In this document: positions 32,165 to 45,400 of the stretch, piece by piece | How positions within the stretch are numbered: position 1 is the first letter of the stretch | Layout of the letters: each line of letters starts with the position of its first letter | Source of the DNA: Tetmemena sp. SeJ-2015 | Taxonomy: Eukaryota > Ciliophora > Spirotrichea > Sporadotrichida > Oxytrichidae | Direction: 5' to 3' | NCBI GenBank assembly: GCA_027382625.1 | Contig: JAJKFJ010021383.1 | Coordinates: 62,001-126,000 of the forward strand | Length of the DNA: 64,000 nt | The notes under the pieces: model-generated | What the model was told of the DNA's origin: nothing | Database searches by the model: none | What the model saw: the letters and a program-made list of their open reading frames with translations, nothing else | Program-made: the position numbers and the translations under genes

Positions 32165-35100
32165 ATGAGTAAGTCTACAGCTCTTATGAAACAGCAACAA
32201 CAAAGTAACTAGAAAGGACATGAAGACAACTATTTCACAAATCTAGCGCACTCAAAATAGCCAACCTATGATAAACCTTCTATCACTCCTTACAAATCTT
32301 AAGGTCTCAATAGTTAAGAGAGAAATCTACAAAGCATTTGGAAATGGAGCCAGCAATTTTCAATTTTACAATTATATAATGTATTGCCATAAATAGAAGC
32401 ATGAAGATCAATAAAAACCAATTGCGAATGAATAATGATCACTAGTCAAGATGAAGGAGCCTTAAATTTAAGAGTAAATTGAGGAGGTTGAGAACATCAA
32501 TAAATAGAACCTCGGAGAGAGTTAAGAAAGCTATAATAATTGTGAGCAAAAGCTAAAAAGGTACTTTAACTCTACTAAAGGAATATCAAAAAAGTAAGAG
32601 CCTAGTTTGCCTCCACTAGAAGAAATTTATGATTTAGAGACTGAGGACTTAGAACTAGTTCGAAATTAGGCCACTCAAATTATTAATTCCATAGAGAACG
32701 ATTAGTTCAAGGGAGTTTTCGTTCATCTTTACTAAAAATACTCCAGCAAGGTCCTTAAGTATCTGAGCTGCGTAAACTTAGAGCTGGAGGAGAGAAGGTA
32801 GATGGATGATAAACCACTCTCAATTCAAATGAGGATTATTTTAAAACATCCCTCTTGTTTATAATCCTATTCTTTATTTCAGGCCAAGATGAAATAGAGC
32901 TCCTTACTGGAAGTGAGGATTAATTTAACACTTATCTACTCTCTTAAAATTCTAGTAAGGCCAAACCTTAAAACACTTTTGAAAACAAAGAAGAAGAATA
33001 GACAGATCTTAACATTTCATAGCTGGTTTAAAATATTCAGAAGAACTTCTACTCCACTGGCTAGAGTACTCTTCAGTCATATGATATTAAGAACCACCTT
33101 AAAATATTTTGAGGGGATTGCATTTAAAATTATGATAGTCAATTCGTGAGCAGAAGTAGATTCCTAAACAGCCAGCATTTGAAGAGAACAGATATTAAAA
33201 CTGCTAATCTAGAATAAAATAGCAACTCTAAATCCTCAAGCGAAGATTAAGAAGGACGAGATTTTAGCTCTTATAAGAAATAAACTTATCAACTACCACC
33301 ACTAGCAAAGAATAGGACTAATCTAGCCACTCGATTTGGAATTAGACAACATTAATTTAATATTCGATTAGACATTAAATATAAGTAGTTTAAAACATTA
33401 ATCTAATGGGAAGCAAGACTTCAACTAAAGAGTAGCTGAGTCTTTGAGTAACTTCAATCCTTTTCTTTCTACAAAGGCCTATGAAACAAATAGGGATGAA
33501 AATAGTGAGAGTGATACAGCTATAAACCTTAATCAGCCCGATCAGTCGAACTCTGAATATTAATTTGATCAACTCTTTTTAAGATAGAGAGTTGAATATT
33601 ATTCCCATCAGGTAAGAGGGTCCTTGCTAAGTTGAGCTTCCTCAAAGCGAAACATAGCGGACTTCATGAGGAACACACTTGCCTCTACAAAGATTCAAAG
33701 TCAGATCGTAACCAGTCTTCCTTCCACCTACTCCTCAACTACTTCTTTCGCCTCTGTCTAAGTCCACAAGAAGAAAACTCAGTCTTCTCAATCTCAGACG
33801 AGGCAGCCAAAGAGCACAGCTAGAGTACTTATCCAGAGTTAATCTTCCAATTGGAATTTATAAATTATTTAATGTTGATAAGAATCTCAAATTTAGAATA
33901 CTTAGCTTGCTAAGCCCCCTTCCATATCCCTAAAAAATAGTAAAATACAAACCTAGAGTTCTGAATTTATAGCTCGACCTCGAACTCAATAAAGAGCAGT
34001 CTAAAATCAGAGTTAAAAGAAGCAGTCTCTAATTCAGAGAACTCTAAAAATAAATGAAGAGGAGGGTATGAGTTGAATGCTGAATTCAGATTCAGGCAAA
34101 GACTTCATCCTCAAAAGCAAGAAAATATTCAATCTGTAGAGGCTTCCTTCAGGAGGAAAACTTTGGATTTATAGCAGTAAGATATTTTGGAGTAGAAAAA
34201 TGATTCATTCGTAACTCCGTCTGAATGCATTTTAAGTTTAGAACAAGAACTTCATCAAAATTAGGAGACAGTACAATTATTATAGCCAGCAGTTCAAACC
34301 AAAGATAGCAATTTACATAATCAGTTTCAGAATAGTGAATTGAATCATACAGAATTTAAAACTTACAATTCATGCCCAACAGTAAAGGAAGGCATTCAAA
34401 ATTAAATTGATCAAGAGAGCAGTTCTAAGAGATTAGCGATTGGTGTGGGACTTGCTCTAGAAAGTGAAAAATAGTCAAGAGCCATCATCTTAAATGATTG
34501 AGACCAGACAATCGTAAAATTTAGACTCAAACTCAGTAAATCAAAATTACTCGATCCTATAAGACTCAGAGTTTAATTAAACCAAGATATGCAAAAAGCA
34601 AGTTTTTCAAGAAGAATTCACTCCTTCAAATGTATTTTCTCCATCAAAAGATCAAATAGAAAATGGGAAAAAGGTATCAGAACCGAGAGTAGGAAATTAA
34701 AAAAGACTGATCATGATATACTAAGATGGTAAGATTTCTTATAAATTTCAAAAATTTTAGGCTAATGGAGAAAAATGCAGAGAGATGAATAAAATTCAAC
34801 TGAATAAATAAGACCATCTACTCAACAAGTTTAAATGAAATTGGAAATAGAAACTAAAATAAAGCCAAGCACGGCAGCAGTTAGTGCTGCCGCAAGTAGT
34901 CTTATTTCCCCAGTTTCGAGTTAGCCTTTCCCTAAGTCTTTCATAGACTCCGCTTTTCAAAGTATAGCTCATCCTGTTCAAGACTAGATATCGAGAGCCA
35001 AGACTTCTCATCAGAATTAAGGACCACCTCCTCAATACGGATTCATGATGGATGCTAATGTTCAGAACTATTAGCACCTTTACAAAACCTTCTTTGACAT

Positions 35101-36947
35101 TTTCACGATCCCTCATCAGTTAACTAGACTAGGCTCATAATCAGGTAGCGGATTCATGAATAACCAATTACAAAACACCAAGAGTGTTAAGCTTATTGTG
35201 CAAGAAAATTACAAGCTGTATTCAACCTTCTCTCAACTTATTTTCACTCAAACTGAAGATACGGAATCAAGCTTTAACTTTTAATTTCAGTCTTATTGAA
35301 AATATATCTTATTGGTTAACTCCTAAATAAACTACCAGACTATGCAAGGGATGCAAGGCTTACAAAATGAGCGATAGATTATGAAAACCAACGCGCTTAA
35401 GCAAGCCGATATAAAGTAGCGTTATTAGAAGCTCAAGTAGACTCTAGCGATTCAAAATTTTGGAGGATTTGACACTAATAATCATCAAATTATGCTGCCT
35501 TCAAATAATAGACTTCTGAATTCGAGAGGGAAGAGTGATAAGCAGCCTTTTAAAATTGACTAGCTGATTGACATAGACAAGCAGCCAGATTTTTATTTCA
35601 GAGTTGTAAAAGGAGAAGCCTGAGGTGTACGATATCATAACCTTCGTATTTGGAAGACACTTTGGTGATAAGTGGAAAGAGCTGCCTCATGGAGTTGAGC
35701 TTACTCACAGCTGGAATCTATTATGGACATGGTCTAAGATCAAGACCTCTCTCGATAATTTAAAATGCTGTTAATCAATTTTAAAAGTGCTTTAAAATTT
35801 ACTTGTCTGGTAGAAGTTCAACCATTTTCCGGAAAACAAAAATATTACAAGGAAAGACTTACTCAAGAAGAATATAGAGAAAATTTAAAAGCTCAGTAAA
35901 AAATCAAAGTCTGTTTTTGATATCATACCTCTCACATTTATCCTTCCTTAAGAGTACTCGCAGCTACTTACAGCTTTTCATCAGGCTGAAAAAGAAGATG
36001 GAGCTTAACTGAATTACTGGATTGTAAAGCCTCCTGGAAAATCAAGAGGCAGAGGGATTCATGTTGTAAATGATACTGAGGCGTTTCGAACAATAGAGCC
36101 ACTAGTTGTTTAGAAATATTTGAAGAATCCCTTGTTGATTAATGGACATAAGTTTGACATGAGGATTTATGTGCTCGTAACTTCCTTTAATCCACTTGAG
36201 TGCTTCATCTACAAAGAAGGTTTAGCAAGATTTTCCACAGTTCCCTTTTCTCTAGATCCTTAGAAGATGACTAACAGGCTCATCCATCTTACGAATTACT
36301 CAGTTTAGAAAACTGCTTTGAACTCTAACGGGTAATCGATGAATTAGATTGCGGGACTTCCTGGCGAGCAGAGTGAATAAAGTTAAAGGACTCACTTAGA
36401 TCAATTTAATGCGCGAAACTAAGGTTGGATTGGCTCTTCTCTCAAGAGTGGTAGTTCAGGCTCTAAACTATCCTTGAGTAATCTGAGAGCTGCTTTGATT
36501 TGATTTTTATATCTTGCTCTGCAGTAGAAGTACATATCCTGGGAGGGTGAGATATGGCCCTAGATAAAGGAGATAGTGCTAAAGACTTTAATAGCAGGAT
36601 CTCACCAGAACCAGATTCCCTACAATCCTTCTGCTTTTGAACTCTATGGCTACGATGTGATAATTGACTCTCGCAAGAAGTGCTGGCTTATTGAAGTTAA
36701 CTCCTCCCCTAGTTTAGCAACAGACAGCCCTCTCGATGAAACCATTAAAAGGGCTCTTATCAAAGATACGATAAATGTGGTGCAGCCGACTGACTTTGAT
36801 AGGCAAAAATTAGCAGACGTACTCATGAGGAGACTAAATGAGGGAAGCAATGGCACGAGCAGATATTAAAGCAATTTTCATTTTAAAGTAAAATTAAATA
36901 AGAAGATACAACATGAGAGCAAATAATGCGAACTATCAAGCATATGA
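32165..36947 (+). CDS. TTLL-family tubulin polyglutamylase-like protein with long Gln-rich leader
   Basis: Likely start ATG 32165-32167 ([20 protein letters not shown]). About 1,000 residues of low-complexity Gln/Asn/Ser sequence follow, in which TAA/TAG read as Gln. The tubulin tyrosine ligase-like domain begins near 35580: [31 protein letters not shown], then [20 protein letters not shown] (ATP grasp), [32 protein letters not shown] and [20 protein letters not shown]. This order matches the glutamylase branch, which adds glutamates to tubulin tails in cilia. A GCT-bounded IES is at 36492. A one-base frame change after RVVKGE near 35620 is unexplained. The leader might be a separate gene. 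Confidence 0.78.
36492..36518 (+). other. 24-bp IES candidate, pointer GCT
   Basis: GCT at 36492-36494 and 36516-36518. Removing 24 nt deletes an in-frame TGA and gives [19 protein letters not shown] without shifting the frame. Confidence 0.65.
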
Positions 36948-37154
36948 AATGAATAGAGACATCACCTATATATTCAAAGAGTATTTAACGATAATTATAG
37001 CTGCTTTATATTGAACGGAAAGATGCCCAGAAACTATGGGGAGATGCCTATTTATCCTGGAAATTACGAGATGATAGCTCCTTCTGCAGCCGCAACTTCT
37101 ATCCAATAAGTAATTGCGACTAAAGAATAAACAGCAAATTAAAATTGTAAATGA
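36914..37154 (+). CDS. Small Tyr/Asn/Met-rich protein, uncertain
   Basis: ATG 36914-36916 ([14 protein letters not shown]) and a second block MPRNYGEMPIYPGNYEMIAP ending at TGA 37152-37154. A short AT-rich interruption with a TGA lies between them (about 36965-37020). Its start overlaps the TGA-terminated end of the TTLL frame. A different frame through the same bases is also open, so this is tentative. Confidence 0.35.
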
Positions 37155-37328
37155 TGAATGGTACTTTCAATGCGCAAAGCGAATTAAGTTTGCAAAATTT
37201 TAAACTCATTATAAATTAATTCTGATAATTTAGAGTTTGCTGATTCTATCAAAGAATATAAGAGAATTGGATTTATTATAAATATTTTGATAATGAAAAA
37301 AGAAGCAATAGCTAAAAAAATATTCCCT
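37155..37328. other. Spacer
   Basis: AT-rich, no gene seen. Confidence 0.5.
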
Positions 37329-39810
37329 ATGTCAACTTTGAAGATTAAACAAACTGCAATCCTCGTGTTTGCTCTTGCAGTTTCTGGCATTCAATGTTAA
37401 AAGCTAGTAGAGGTTTATGACACTATGCATGTGTAAGACCCAGTAACGAAGAAGGATGTCACAACTATCTAAATGAGCGATAAGTATTTAAAATATTTAT
37501 ATCATTAAGATTCAAAATGACTTCTTTCCCTTACATTGATGCAGTAAGTTGTACTTCAGAAATAATAACTTGATTTGTTACAATCCTCATCTATCTTATT
37601 CATTCTGATGGGAAAAATCTATCTTTCGTGTTTATTATCAAGCTAAAAATTTTAATTCCTGATTTTAGTATCAATAAAACGTGAACACCTCCCAAAACGG
37701 ACTTTTATGTTTTGCCTAGAACTGGACTCAATTCCATTCACAATGCTTTTTAAAGCAACTGCCTACTCAGGATTGGGTAAGTCACCTCTTCAAATTATAG
37801 CAGCAGTCTTTGTAATTCTATTTTTCTAGTTGATATTGAATCCTTTTGATGGAACAGAGTCCAATTATGTGATTGGAAATATCTCCACAGGCCAAGCTTT
37901 TGTGGACAATCTAATCTTCATAACGAATGACTACATATCCTCCAACAGAACTTACACTAATCCCAAAAGTTATTTCGCTAGTGAGTGAAAGCACAGGCAA
38001 CTCAGTCATATAGCCTTATGCTTATAATGTCAACCCAACAGCCTACTCTTTCTTCGTCCAGCACATCTTCATCAATAGATGCTTAAATAAAAAATGAGAA
38101 GATTAACAAACTATACAACCATTTTATTGAAGCTACTTACTGAATCCAATATGGCCAACTTATATAGCCATCGCTTGTGCTTGGCTCTTAATTGGGTGCC
38201 TTTGGTATTACTTTACCTACATTAGATTAAAGCAACACTCTCTCTATCTACAAAAAATCATTATCATTATACCAATTTGCAAGATCCTGGAAACACTTAT
38301 AACAGGGCTTTTTCTTAATGCCAAAATTATTAATATATGTGTGTATAACGAGTCACATAAAGTTGAAATGCCTGTCCATGGATAAGCGTGACCGATCCCA
38401 GCGAAAAGTATCTTGACATGGCAAGGATCTCCATAGTCACAATAACCTACACTATTCTACTGGCCATACTGTTTTTAATGAGCAAGGGATGGAACACCAC
38501 AGTATTTTAACTCACCAGAAATCAAGCAACCTACCTAACTATGATAATGGGCGCTGTCTATTTAACTTACAGCGCCTACTTCCTTTCAGCAGATTTCATC
38601 GGAATAAGCTACTTTATGAGAGTAAGAAAGATTTTGTACTTAATTTATGATTAGGGTTTGATGACAGTTTTGTACCTTGGGTTAGGAGCAGTTAATCTTA
38701 AGAATCTGAGAGATACTATAAATATGATAAAAACCTATCTTGATCAAAGCCAGAGGGATAATCCTAACGATGTCATGATTCCAGGCCTCACCTTAAAAGC
38801 TAAGATGCTAAGGTAAGAGTAGCCTCTTAATGATAATTTCCCTTTAGAATGTTCTTCTTCCAGGTTTTAGGATATTTCTTACTCAAGGTGTTAAAGTATG
38901 GAGTGATTTCTTTCTTGGACGATGAAACCTTGGATTAGAGATTCGCTCTCTCAGTTCAGTGCTTTGACTTACTCTTCTTGGGATGGACCGCTCTTGATTT
39001 TCCGCCCAGAGTATGGCCCTCTTTCTTTAGACTTGGCATGAACGAGCTCAATGTAATGTATCTTGGAAAAAGTCTTTTAACCCCCCCTTAATTTAAATTG
39101 AGATTTTGAGGGTAATTAAATAAGCTTATGTAGGTTCCTCTCTTGGGTGATGACAACGGGGGTAACTAAGTAAGAAGAGGAAATCTTCCACCTATGCTTG
39201 AGGCCAACGTTTAAAGGAAGCTGCTCAGCTTTGAATACTTCAACGAGGATGAAAAGCAAGAAGGATTTGGACAGGACGAAATAGTAATCATCTTGAACCC
39301 CACCAAGTACACTATTGAAAAATAATGCTTCTGAAAAGGGATAAGTATTATTAAATTTGAAATTGAAGAGGACGAAGATGATATTCTTGTGAATAATGAA
39401 GACATAGTATCCTCTCTGAATGATAAACTGAGAATCATTATCATTATGTAATTGGACTTTGAGTGAAAGGTTTAGCCGAGAGCATTTGTCAAAGAGTGTG
39501 GTGCAGGCGATAAAACCAAATGACATCCTGCATTAGCTGAAGTTTGCTCAGGTAGAGAAAAAGGGAGGTGCCTCTCGTTATGGAATCCCCACTCACGTTT
39601 TGAGGGGAGGCAGAAGATTCCTTAGTAGCAGAAATGCTCAGCAGTAAGCCCGAAGGTGATGAATCAACAGACGACGATGGAGAGGAGGATGCTGTTCAAG
39701 CGAGAAAAATTTTTTATCATGTTTATTTTTTTTAGTTTAATGTGAGTGCTGATCCAGAAGCTAATCCAAGAAATTCTAACAATCATAATAGCAATAATAA
39801 CAATAATTGA
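37329..39810 (+). CDS. GOST/LU7TM-type seven-membrane-span protein (GPR107/TMEM87-like)
   Basis: ATG 37329-37331 starts a signal peptide (QTAILVFALAVSGIQC). A luminal domain of about 230 residues follows, then membrane spans: PTYIAIACAWLLIGCLWYYF, SLYLQKIIIIIPICKILETL, ISIVTITYTILLAILFLMSK leading into GWNTTV (the SKGW motif typical of this family), ATYLTMIMGAVYLTYSAYFL and LMTVLYLGLGAVNL. The C-terminal cytosolic tail is acidic and Asn-rich and ends at TGA 39808-39810. Family members act in Golgi trafficking. Interruptions near 37480-37560, 38370, 38800-38845, 39060-39130, 39330 and 39480 are evident but their pointers were not worked out. Confidence 0.65.
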
Positions 39811-40625
39811 GGACACATTCACTCAAAACACATCGAAATATGGAGATAAATTTACAATTATAAATTTGGAGTTATTTTAGAAAAAAATTATTTATTCCCA
39901 ATGCAATTAGAAATGAGGGAATTTAATATCTAAAATTTTAAATTTTAGCAAAGCTTTCAGTTAAATTAAAGATAAGCAATACTATTTATGAGACATTAGT
40001 GATTTTTGTCTTATTTTAGATATTGAGATTTTTAATGAATTACTTTGGTAGATTTAAGTATTTAATCCACTCTCCTCTAAATATCTTTGTAAGACAAAAA
40101 AGCATCAGGAGAAATTTAGCTTTTTTATAGTTGTTAATTTTTCAATAGGCCGCTACAAATGTTATTTTTAGAGGTAAAATAAACAAACAATTTTTTGTGT
40201 GAAATATCCTTCATGCTAGCTCTTCTACTTCACAGCGATTATAAAATATTTTGTGCTTAGTTTTAATGAGAGAACAATCTTGCTTGAAAACTAATCCAAA
40301 GTTTTTTTTTAAATTAGAAATATCTCCAGCCCCCCTTTAACGCAAAATTCTTTAATAATTTATTTTAGTTTGTTGAAGCAGAAATATTTTCCTAATAAGA
40401 AGAATAATAAATAATCTCTTGGTGATAGAAAAAAGATTTAGCGTGAATTTCTTATAATAATATCTAATTTTAATATCCAGTATCAGAGAGATTAAATTCC
40501 TTTGAAAAATAATTGATCAAATTAATTAAGTTGACTGAGAAAATATAGAGAAAGTAAGACTTGGCAATAAAATTTGCGTACTATATTATTATAATTTATC
40601 AATTTGTAAAAATAGATAGAAAAGT
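39811..40625. other. AT-rich spacer
   Basis: Very AT-rich and non-coding on both strands. Confidence 0.65.
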
Positions 40626-42168
40626 ATGGAAAACAAGTACCAACTTGCAAAGAGCTATAACTTTCAATAAGATTTGGCTCCGGATATGTTCATCGACGCT
40701 AAAGACACAGTCAACCATTGGTGTGTAGCTTATAAGAAAATTTTTAGGGAGAAAAACTTAGTCAAAATTCATTTCGAAGGCTGGAGTCTCAAATACGATG
40801 AGGTAATTCGTCATTAAGATTTATATGGGGAACTTTCCTTTCTGCTGGGAATTTCTGTAGCTCTATCTTTACTTTTCTTATTTCATCTGCTCCAAATTTT
40901 CAAGGAGGACACAAGAAGCTTAATTAATCAAAATTTAGTGGATTAAAAAGAATTCACAAAGGATTACATCGTTCAGAAGACATGCAGAAGGCTACACTGG
41001 CCAAAAGAAATAGGCTCTCAGAGATTTCAAGATGGGAAATAAAAAATTACAACTCAGATGCAACTTGTAAACAACTAATCTCACTCTTAAACCTTTTTAC
41101 TATAGCTGAAGGAAGATATCGCGAGATGCATTGATGAGGGCTTCAGGAACTTCGAAAGCCATTTTTTAATTTAATATTATGAGTTCAGCCCCTATTTTTC
41201 AAAAACTTTTGGGTTTACTTCTGTAAAGCCTGGACGAACGAGGATGAGGAGGAAGCTATCTGTGTTAAAACTTAGAACTGTAGGAGCTCCTTGTCGGCCG
41301 AGTATTGCTACAAAAATTTGGAGGAAAAAAAGATAATTTTACTGATTTATTAAATCCCACAATTATAGCGAATTAACTTGACCAAAAATGTTAGTTATAG
41401 ATGGTTTTGAAGATACTTCTCTAAAAAGAAGTAAAAAAGACTAAAAACAGTGGCTAATTACTGGAAAAGCTAGCTTTATAATCTGTAGTGAAAAAAATCA
41501 GGGCTTAACGGATAATATGTGTTTAAATAAGAGACTAAAACCTTAATTTATTAAGCCCAATGCATTTAACTTAATTTGTGAGAGGAAAGCTTTACTTTTA
41601 CGTAGACTCGCTAATTTCATTGGTTGATTCTACTTAATAAATTTGCATATAATTCTCAGTGGAGGATTTGCCTATCATCTTCGAATTCATGACTTGCAAT
41701 TTTAGTTTCATAATTACATCCTCAAATGGATAGAACTATTTCCGAGCCTTTTAAAATCCTACCACGAGGCCATCTAGCATCCCAATCTCTACTTGGTAGA
41801 CATGGATGCTGCTATAGCAAGTTGTGGCCCAGAACTTTTTGACATACTCAATAAGTGTTTTGGAGGCTGCTCTAACTATTAAATTATTATCATGAAATAT
41901 CAGACTGAGTCTACCTTTGAAAGCGCTGAATAGTTTGTTAAAATACAATTTAGGGTCTTACTTTTTAAGTAGAGGAAAGAGCATAAAAGGTTGTCCCTTT
42001 GCGATGATTCTAAAAGCTCTGAATCCTGTCTACAGTATGCTTATGAAGGCTGACAAAAAATTCATGGCAGATTATTCCGACCAAGTCAAGAATATTCTCA
42101 TCAAGAGACTCGAGAAACTTTAAATGAATATTTCCTAAAAGATATAATTAGGCTATTTAGCTCGAACA
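40626..42168 (+). CDS. Giant USP-type deubiquitinase, N-terminal block (scrambled gene, piece 1)
   Basis: ATG 40626-40628 (MENKYQLAKSYNFQQ). An MBT/Tudor-like opening follows (DAKDTVNHWCVAYKK, KIHFEGWSLKYDE). Next is a Cys-containing segment (CKAWTNEDEEEAICVKTQNC, SSLSAEYCYKNLEEKK), then armadillo-like helices (LPIIFEFMTCNFSF, AIASCGPELFDILNKCFGG, DQVKNILIKRLEKL). Several AT-rich interruptions lie near 40805-40900, 41190-41220 and 41400-41650. I assign it to the same gene as the following pieces because of helical-domain similarity and position; no pointer to the next piece was found. Confidence 0.55.
42156..42168 (-). repeat. 13-bp inverted pointer in the deubiquitinase gene
   Basis: The minus strand reads TGTTCGAGCTAAA, identical to plus-strand 46593-46605, with different flanks. 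Joining keeps the frame: AEMFELK, then IAEKYL. Confidence 0.88.
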
Positions 42169-42445
42169 TCTCAGCGATTTGATCGGAGTTTTGAGGATCC
42201 CTGTACTCTATGAAATTCTTGAGCATGTAGATTATTTCTATGAGGATGTCTTTATCAAGTTCTTTGATTTCTATCTCCTAAAGGTTCTCTATAAAAATGA
42301 ATTCCTAGAGTTTCTTCTTTCCTCTATAATAGTGAAACTTAAAGGCAGTTGAAAAACTTACTTAGAGTCCTGAGTATCAAAGTCAATCATTTCAAGGATT
42401 GAAGTAAAGCCCTTTAGATGGCCAAAGCAATTGATAAAGGAAGAT
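42156..42445 (-). CDS. USP-type deubiquitinase, armadillo block (scrambled gene, piece 2, inverted)
   Basis: Minus-strand reading gives INCFGHLKGFTSILEMIDFD, a GTAAGT...TTATAG intron of about 42 nt, then KKKLQEFIFIENLQEIEIKE and LIEIIYMLKNFIEYRDPQNS, ending DQIAEMFELK inside a 13-bp pointer at 42156-42168. The next residues of the protein (IAEKYLRCNFFEKRVRGINE) lie on the plus strand at 46593. Confidence 0.8.
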
Positions 42446-42449
42446 TACA

Positions 42450-45400
42450 GACCATTGCTTTTCTTTTCCTCTCTGTTAACAAACTAGTGATTACAACATA
42501 AGTAGAAGTAATATGCTTAGTTATATTTCATGAAGAATCTTTGGCATCTTGGGCAACCTCAAATATTTCTAATTATATAGGGAGAAGAAAATTTTCACTC
42601 CTTAATAAGAATTTTATTACTTAAAGGCCTTTAGATTATTGCTAAAAATAGTTTAGTATAATATCATTTGAGAATCAGTTTAAAGACAAGAGTCATAATA
42701 AAGTCTTATCCTCCACTGAGGATTAACCAACCAATTATTATCTTTTTACAGTCACCAATTGTCATCTGAGGAAGATTTATCTTGAAATATTAGCAATAAA
42801 TGCTAGAAGAAGAATTTTTATAATTTTTCTCTGGATCTATGTCAATCACTTATGCTACACACCACTTAAATTATATAGATTTTTATTAAGATTTATTTTT
42901 CTATTGAGTTGATAAATATGATGAGAATAGGAAGCTCTCTGGAGTGACCACTCATTATGAATAGATTCAAGTTCTGGCACAAGGGACTAGTATTTATAGA
43001 TTCTCCTTAGGTGGTTGGCTGAGGTTACTAATTAATTATTATTTGATACTCTTTGATAAGATCCTGATTAGAAAAGGTTTCCAAGAGCCACACGCAAAGC
43101 TAAATATTTTTAGAAAGTGCGACTTTGACTATTTTCATGAATGTGGGGATGGGTCTTCGTTCAACTATGAATGAATTATTTTCCTTAATTATGAAGTCAT
43201 CATCTTCCTGAATGGGAATGTTTGGATATACACCCTACCTCTCATGTGTCTGCATTAAGGATTTATTCGTGAACAGGCAGAGGTATTTAGACGTTAGCTG
43301 AGTTTGCCTTCGCCACTTTGCACTATTCGTTCTCATTTAAATGATGAGCATTAAAGTTCCATCCTATAATTTTGTATGCTTCTTTGTAGAAATATTAGGA
43401 TCATCCATCATCTCGTTAAATTTCTCCATTCTCATTTTTGTAATCTCAAACTCATTTTCATTTACTTCATAGCATTTAAGAACTGCTCATTGTTACTGAT
43501 TTTTTTAAAAATAAGTACAAGTTCACAAACTTATCATCATCACCTCCAAAAGTCTCATAAGGAATCTCCTCGGGATCAAATTCTTTGACCAAGTGATCGT
43601 TGAATTCGAACCACTTTCCATTTGGATTTTCTCTATCTTAGCTCAGAGAAATATAGTGACCTTGCTCAGCTGTTCCAATATGTACAACTACTCCCTTCAA
43701 GTTATAATCATAGTATTTAGATGGGATCTAATTTTATATGCTAATCTCTTCTCGATTTGTAAATTCTTGTCTTGCATTTCTTTTATAAGATCCTATTATC
43801 ATTTCAAATTGAAAAGAAGTCACTCATGTTCATACTCATAGGGAACTCACAGTAATCGTTGATCTTGAATTTGGTCATGGTATCGTAATTGAATTCAAAT
43901 CTCTTTAGAACCATGAAAAGCACATTAGGCATCCTCTTTATGCAGCACCTCTTTAGTGTGTTAACTTTCTTCTCGCATTTCTCGCAATAGTAAGCATTCA
44001 ACAAACGTGAATGAGGACAAATATTGATTATCACATTTATTTCTGATTGTCTCCTTCGAGCATTTCTCCCTCAACAAAGGCATCTAGACTTTCCTTGATT
44101 GCTCTAATTATTAACTTGCAGATTGATGACCATAAAAGGCTCTTCTCTTTCGCTGTAGTGTGGACAACCCTTGCAGATGAACTCATTAGCGTAGACGCCT
44201 TAGAACAAGTTTCTGACTGCTTTTAGTTCCTTCTTACTTAAATTATATGCTATTCAACCCTATCCATTAGCATATTAAAGAACTCATCAGCGTCTTTTTG
44301 AACCAATGTTGAATTACATTAGAAAATAGGATGAACTTCTTGGGATTCAAGTACTGCTTTTCAGTTTCCATAAGTCCACCGAAAATCATCTTAAGCTAGA
44401 GAAAGAATTTTAAAGGTGAAGGAGGAGTCTAAAACATTTCATCATTCTAGAGTCTCTCAGACTGAGAATCCTCAACTTACGAATGAAAAATACCTACTAA
44501 AGTTTAAAGAGACTTTCTGAAAGAGGGAATCATAAATAATTGTTGCATGAAAGAGTTCATGTAACAAATGCAACCTATGTTCTTAAGCCCAACGAAACCA
44601 GTCAAAGAGCGTTCTTACTAGTGAACGTTAATAGACCAGTCATTCCTTCTAGGAGTTCTCCAAAATGTCTCACTGATTTAGCCTTTCAAATACCTAGTTA
44701 AAATGAAAATTCCATCTCCATTGTTGACGCAGAGTTCCTATAAAACCTCCAGGCATCTCTCTCTGGTCCTATTATTCTTGCATTTCGGAGGAAGAGCCTT
44801 TTGCTTGGATATCATCTAGCCTCTTGTCTCTTTGTGGAAGAGACAGTCGTGAAGAATGAATTACAGGAACTTGTTCTTCTCTGCAAACTGCTCTCTTGCT
44901 TCAGGGAATAATTTAAAATTATTTAGAAGAACTTTGAGAACACATTTTTCAGGAAAGTAAAGACCCCTGATAGAGTTATGTCCTCGTCCCTTGCGCATAT
45001 CTCTATAATATCTCTCTCATAAATGATTTGAGTAAGATCCTTTATCAACTGATTGATGGGTCTGATATTCTCTAATTCTTTGTATACTTCTGTGTTCATG
45101 AATATTTCATTCATCAAATCGAAAAACTTCTACGTCTTGAGCGTATATGTCTAAGTTAGAGCGAAGTCTAAGCAATGAAATTTTTCAGCATGGGTAGAGC
45201 TGGCATAACTCATTGATGTTGAAAGCGATGGAGTTTTGAATTTTGTCATTTTCAATATCGATAAGAGCAGTTTTAATAAGCTACCCTAACTCCTTGAATT
45301 CGTAGTAAGTTGCTAGTTCAACAGGATGAGAAATATTAGCACAAAATACTTCCTCCCAAAGAATCATAGACTATTATTTCTTAAGCTGAAGATGAGTGGT

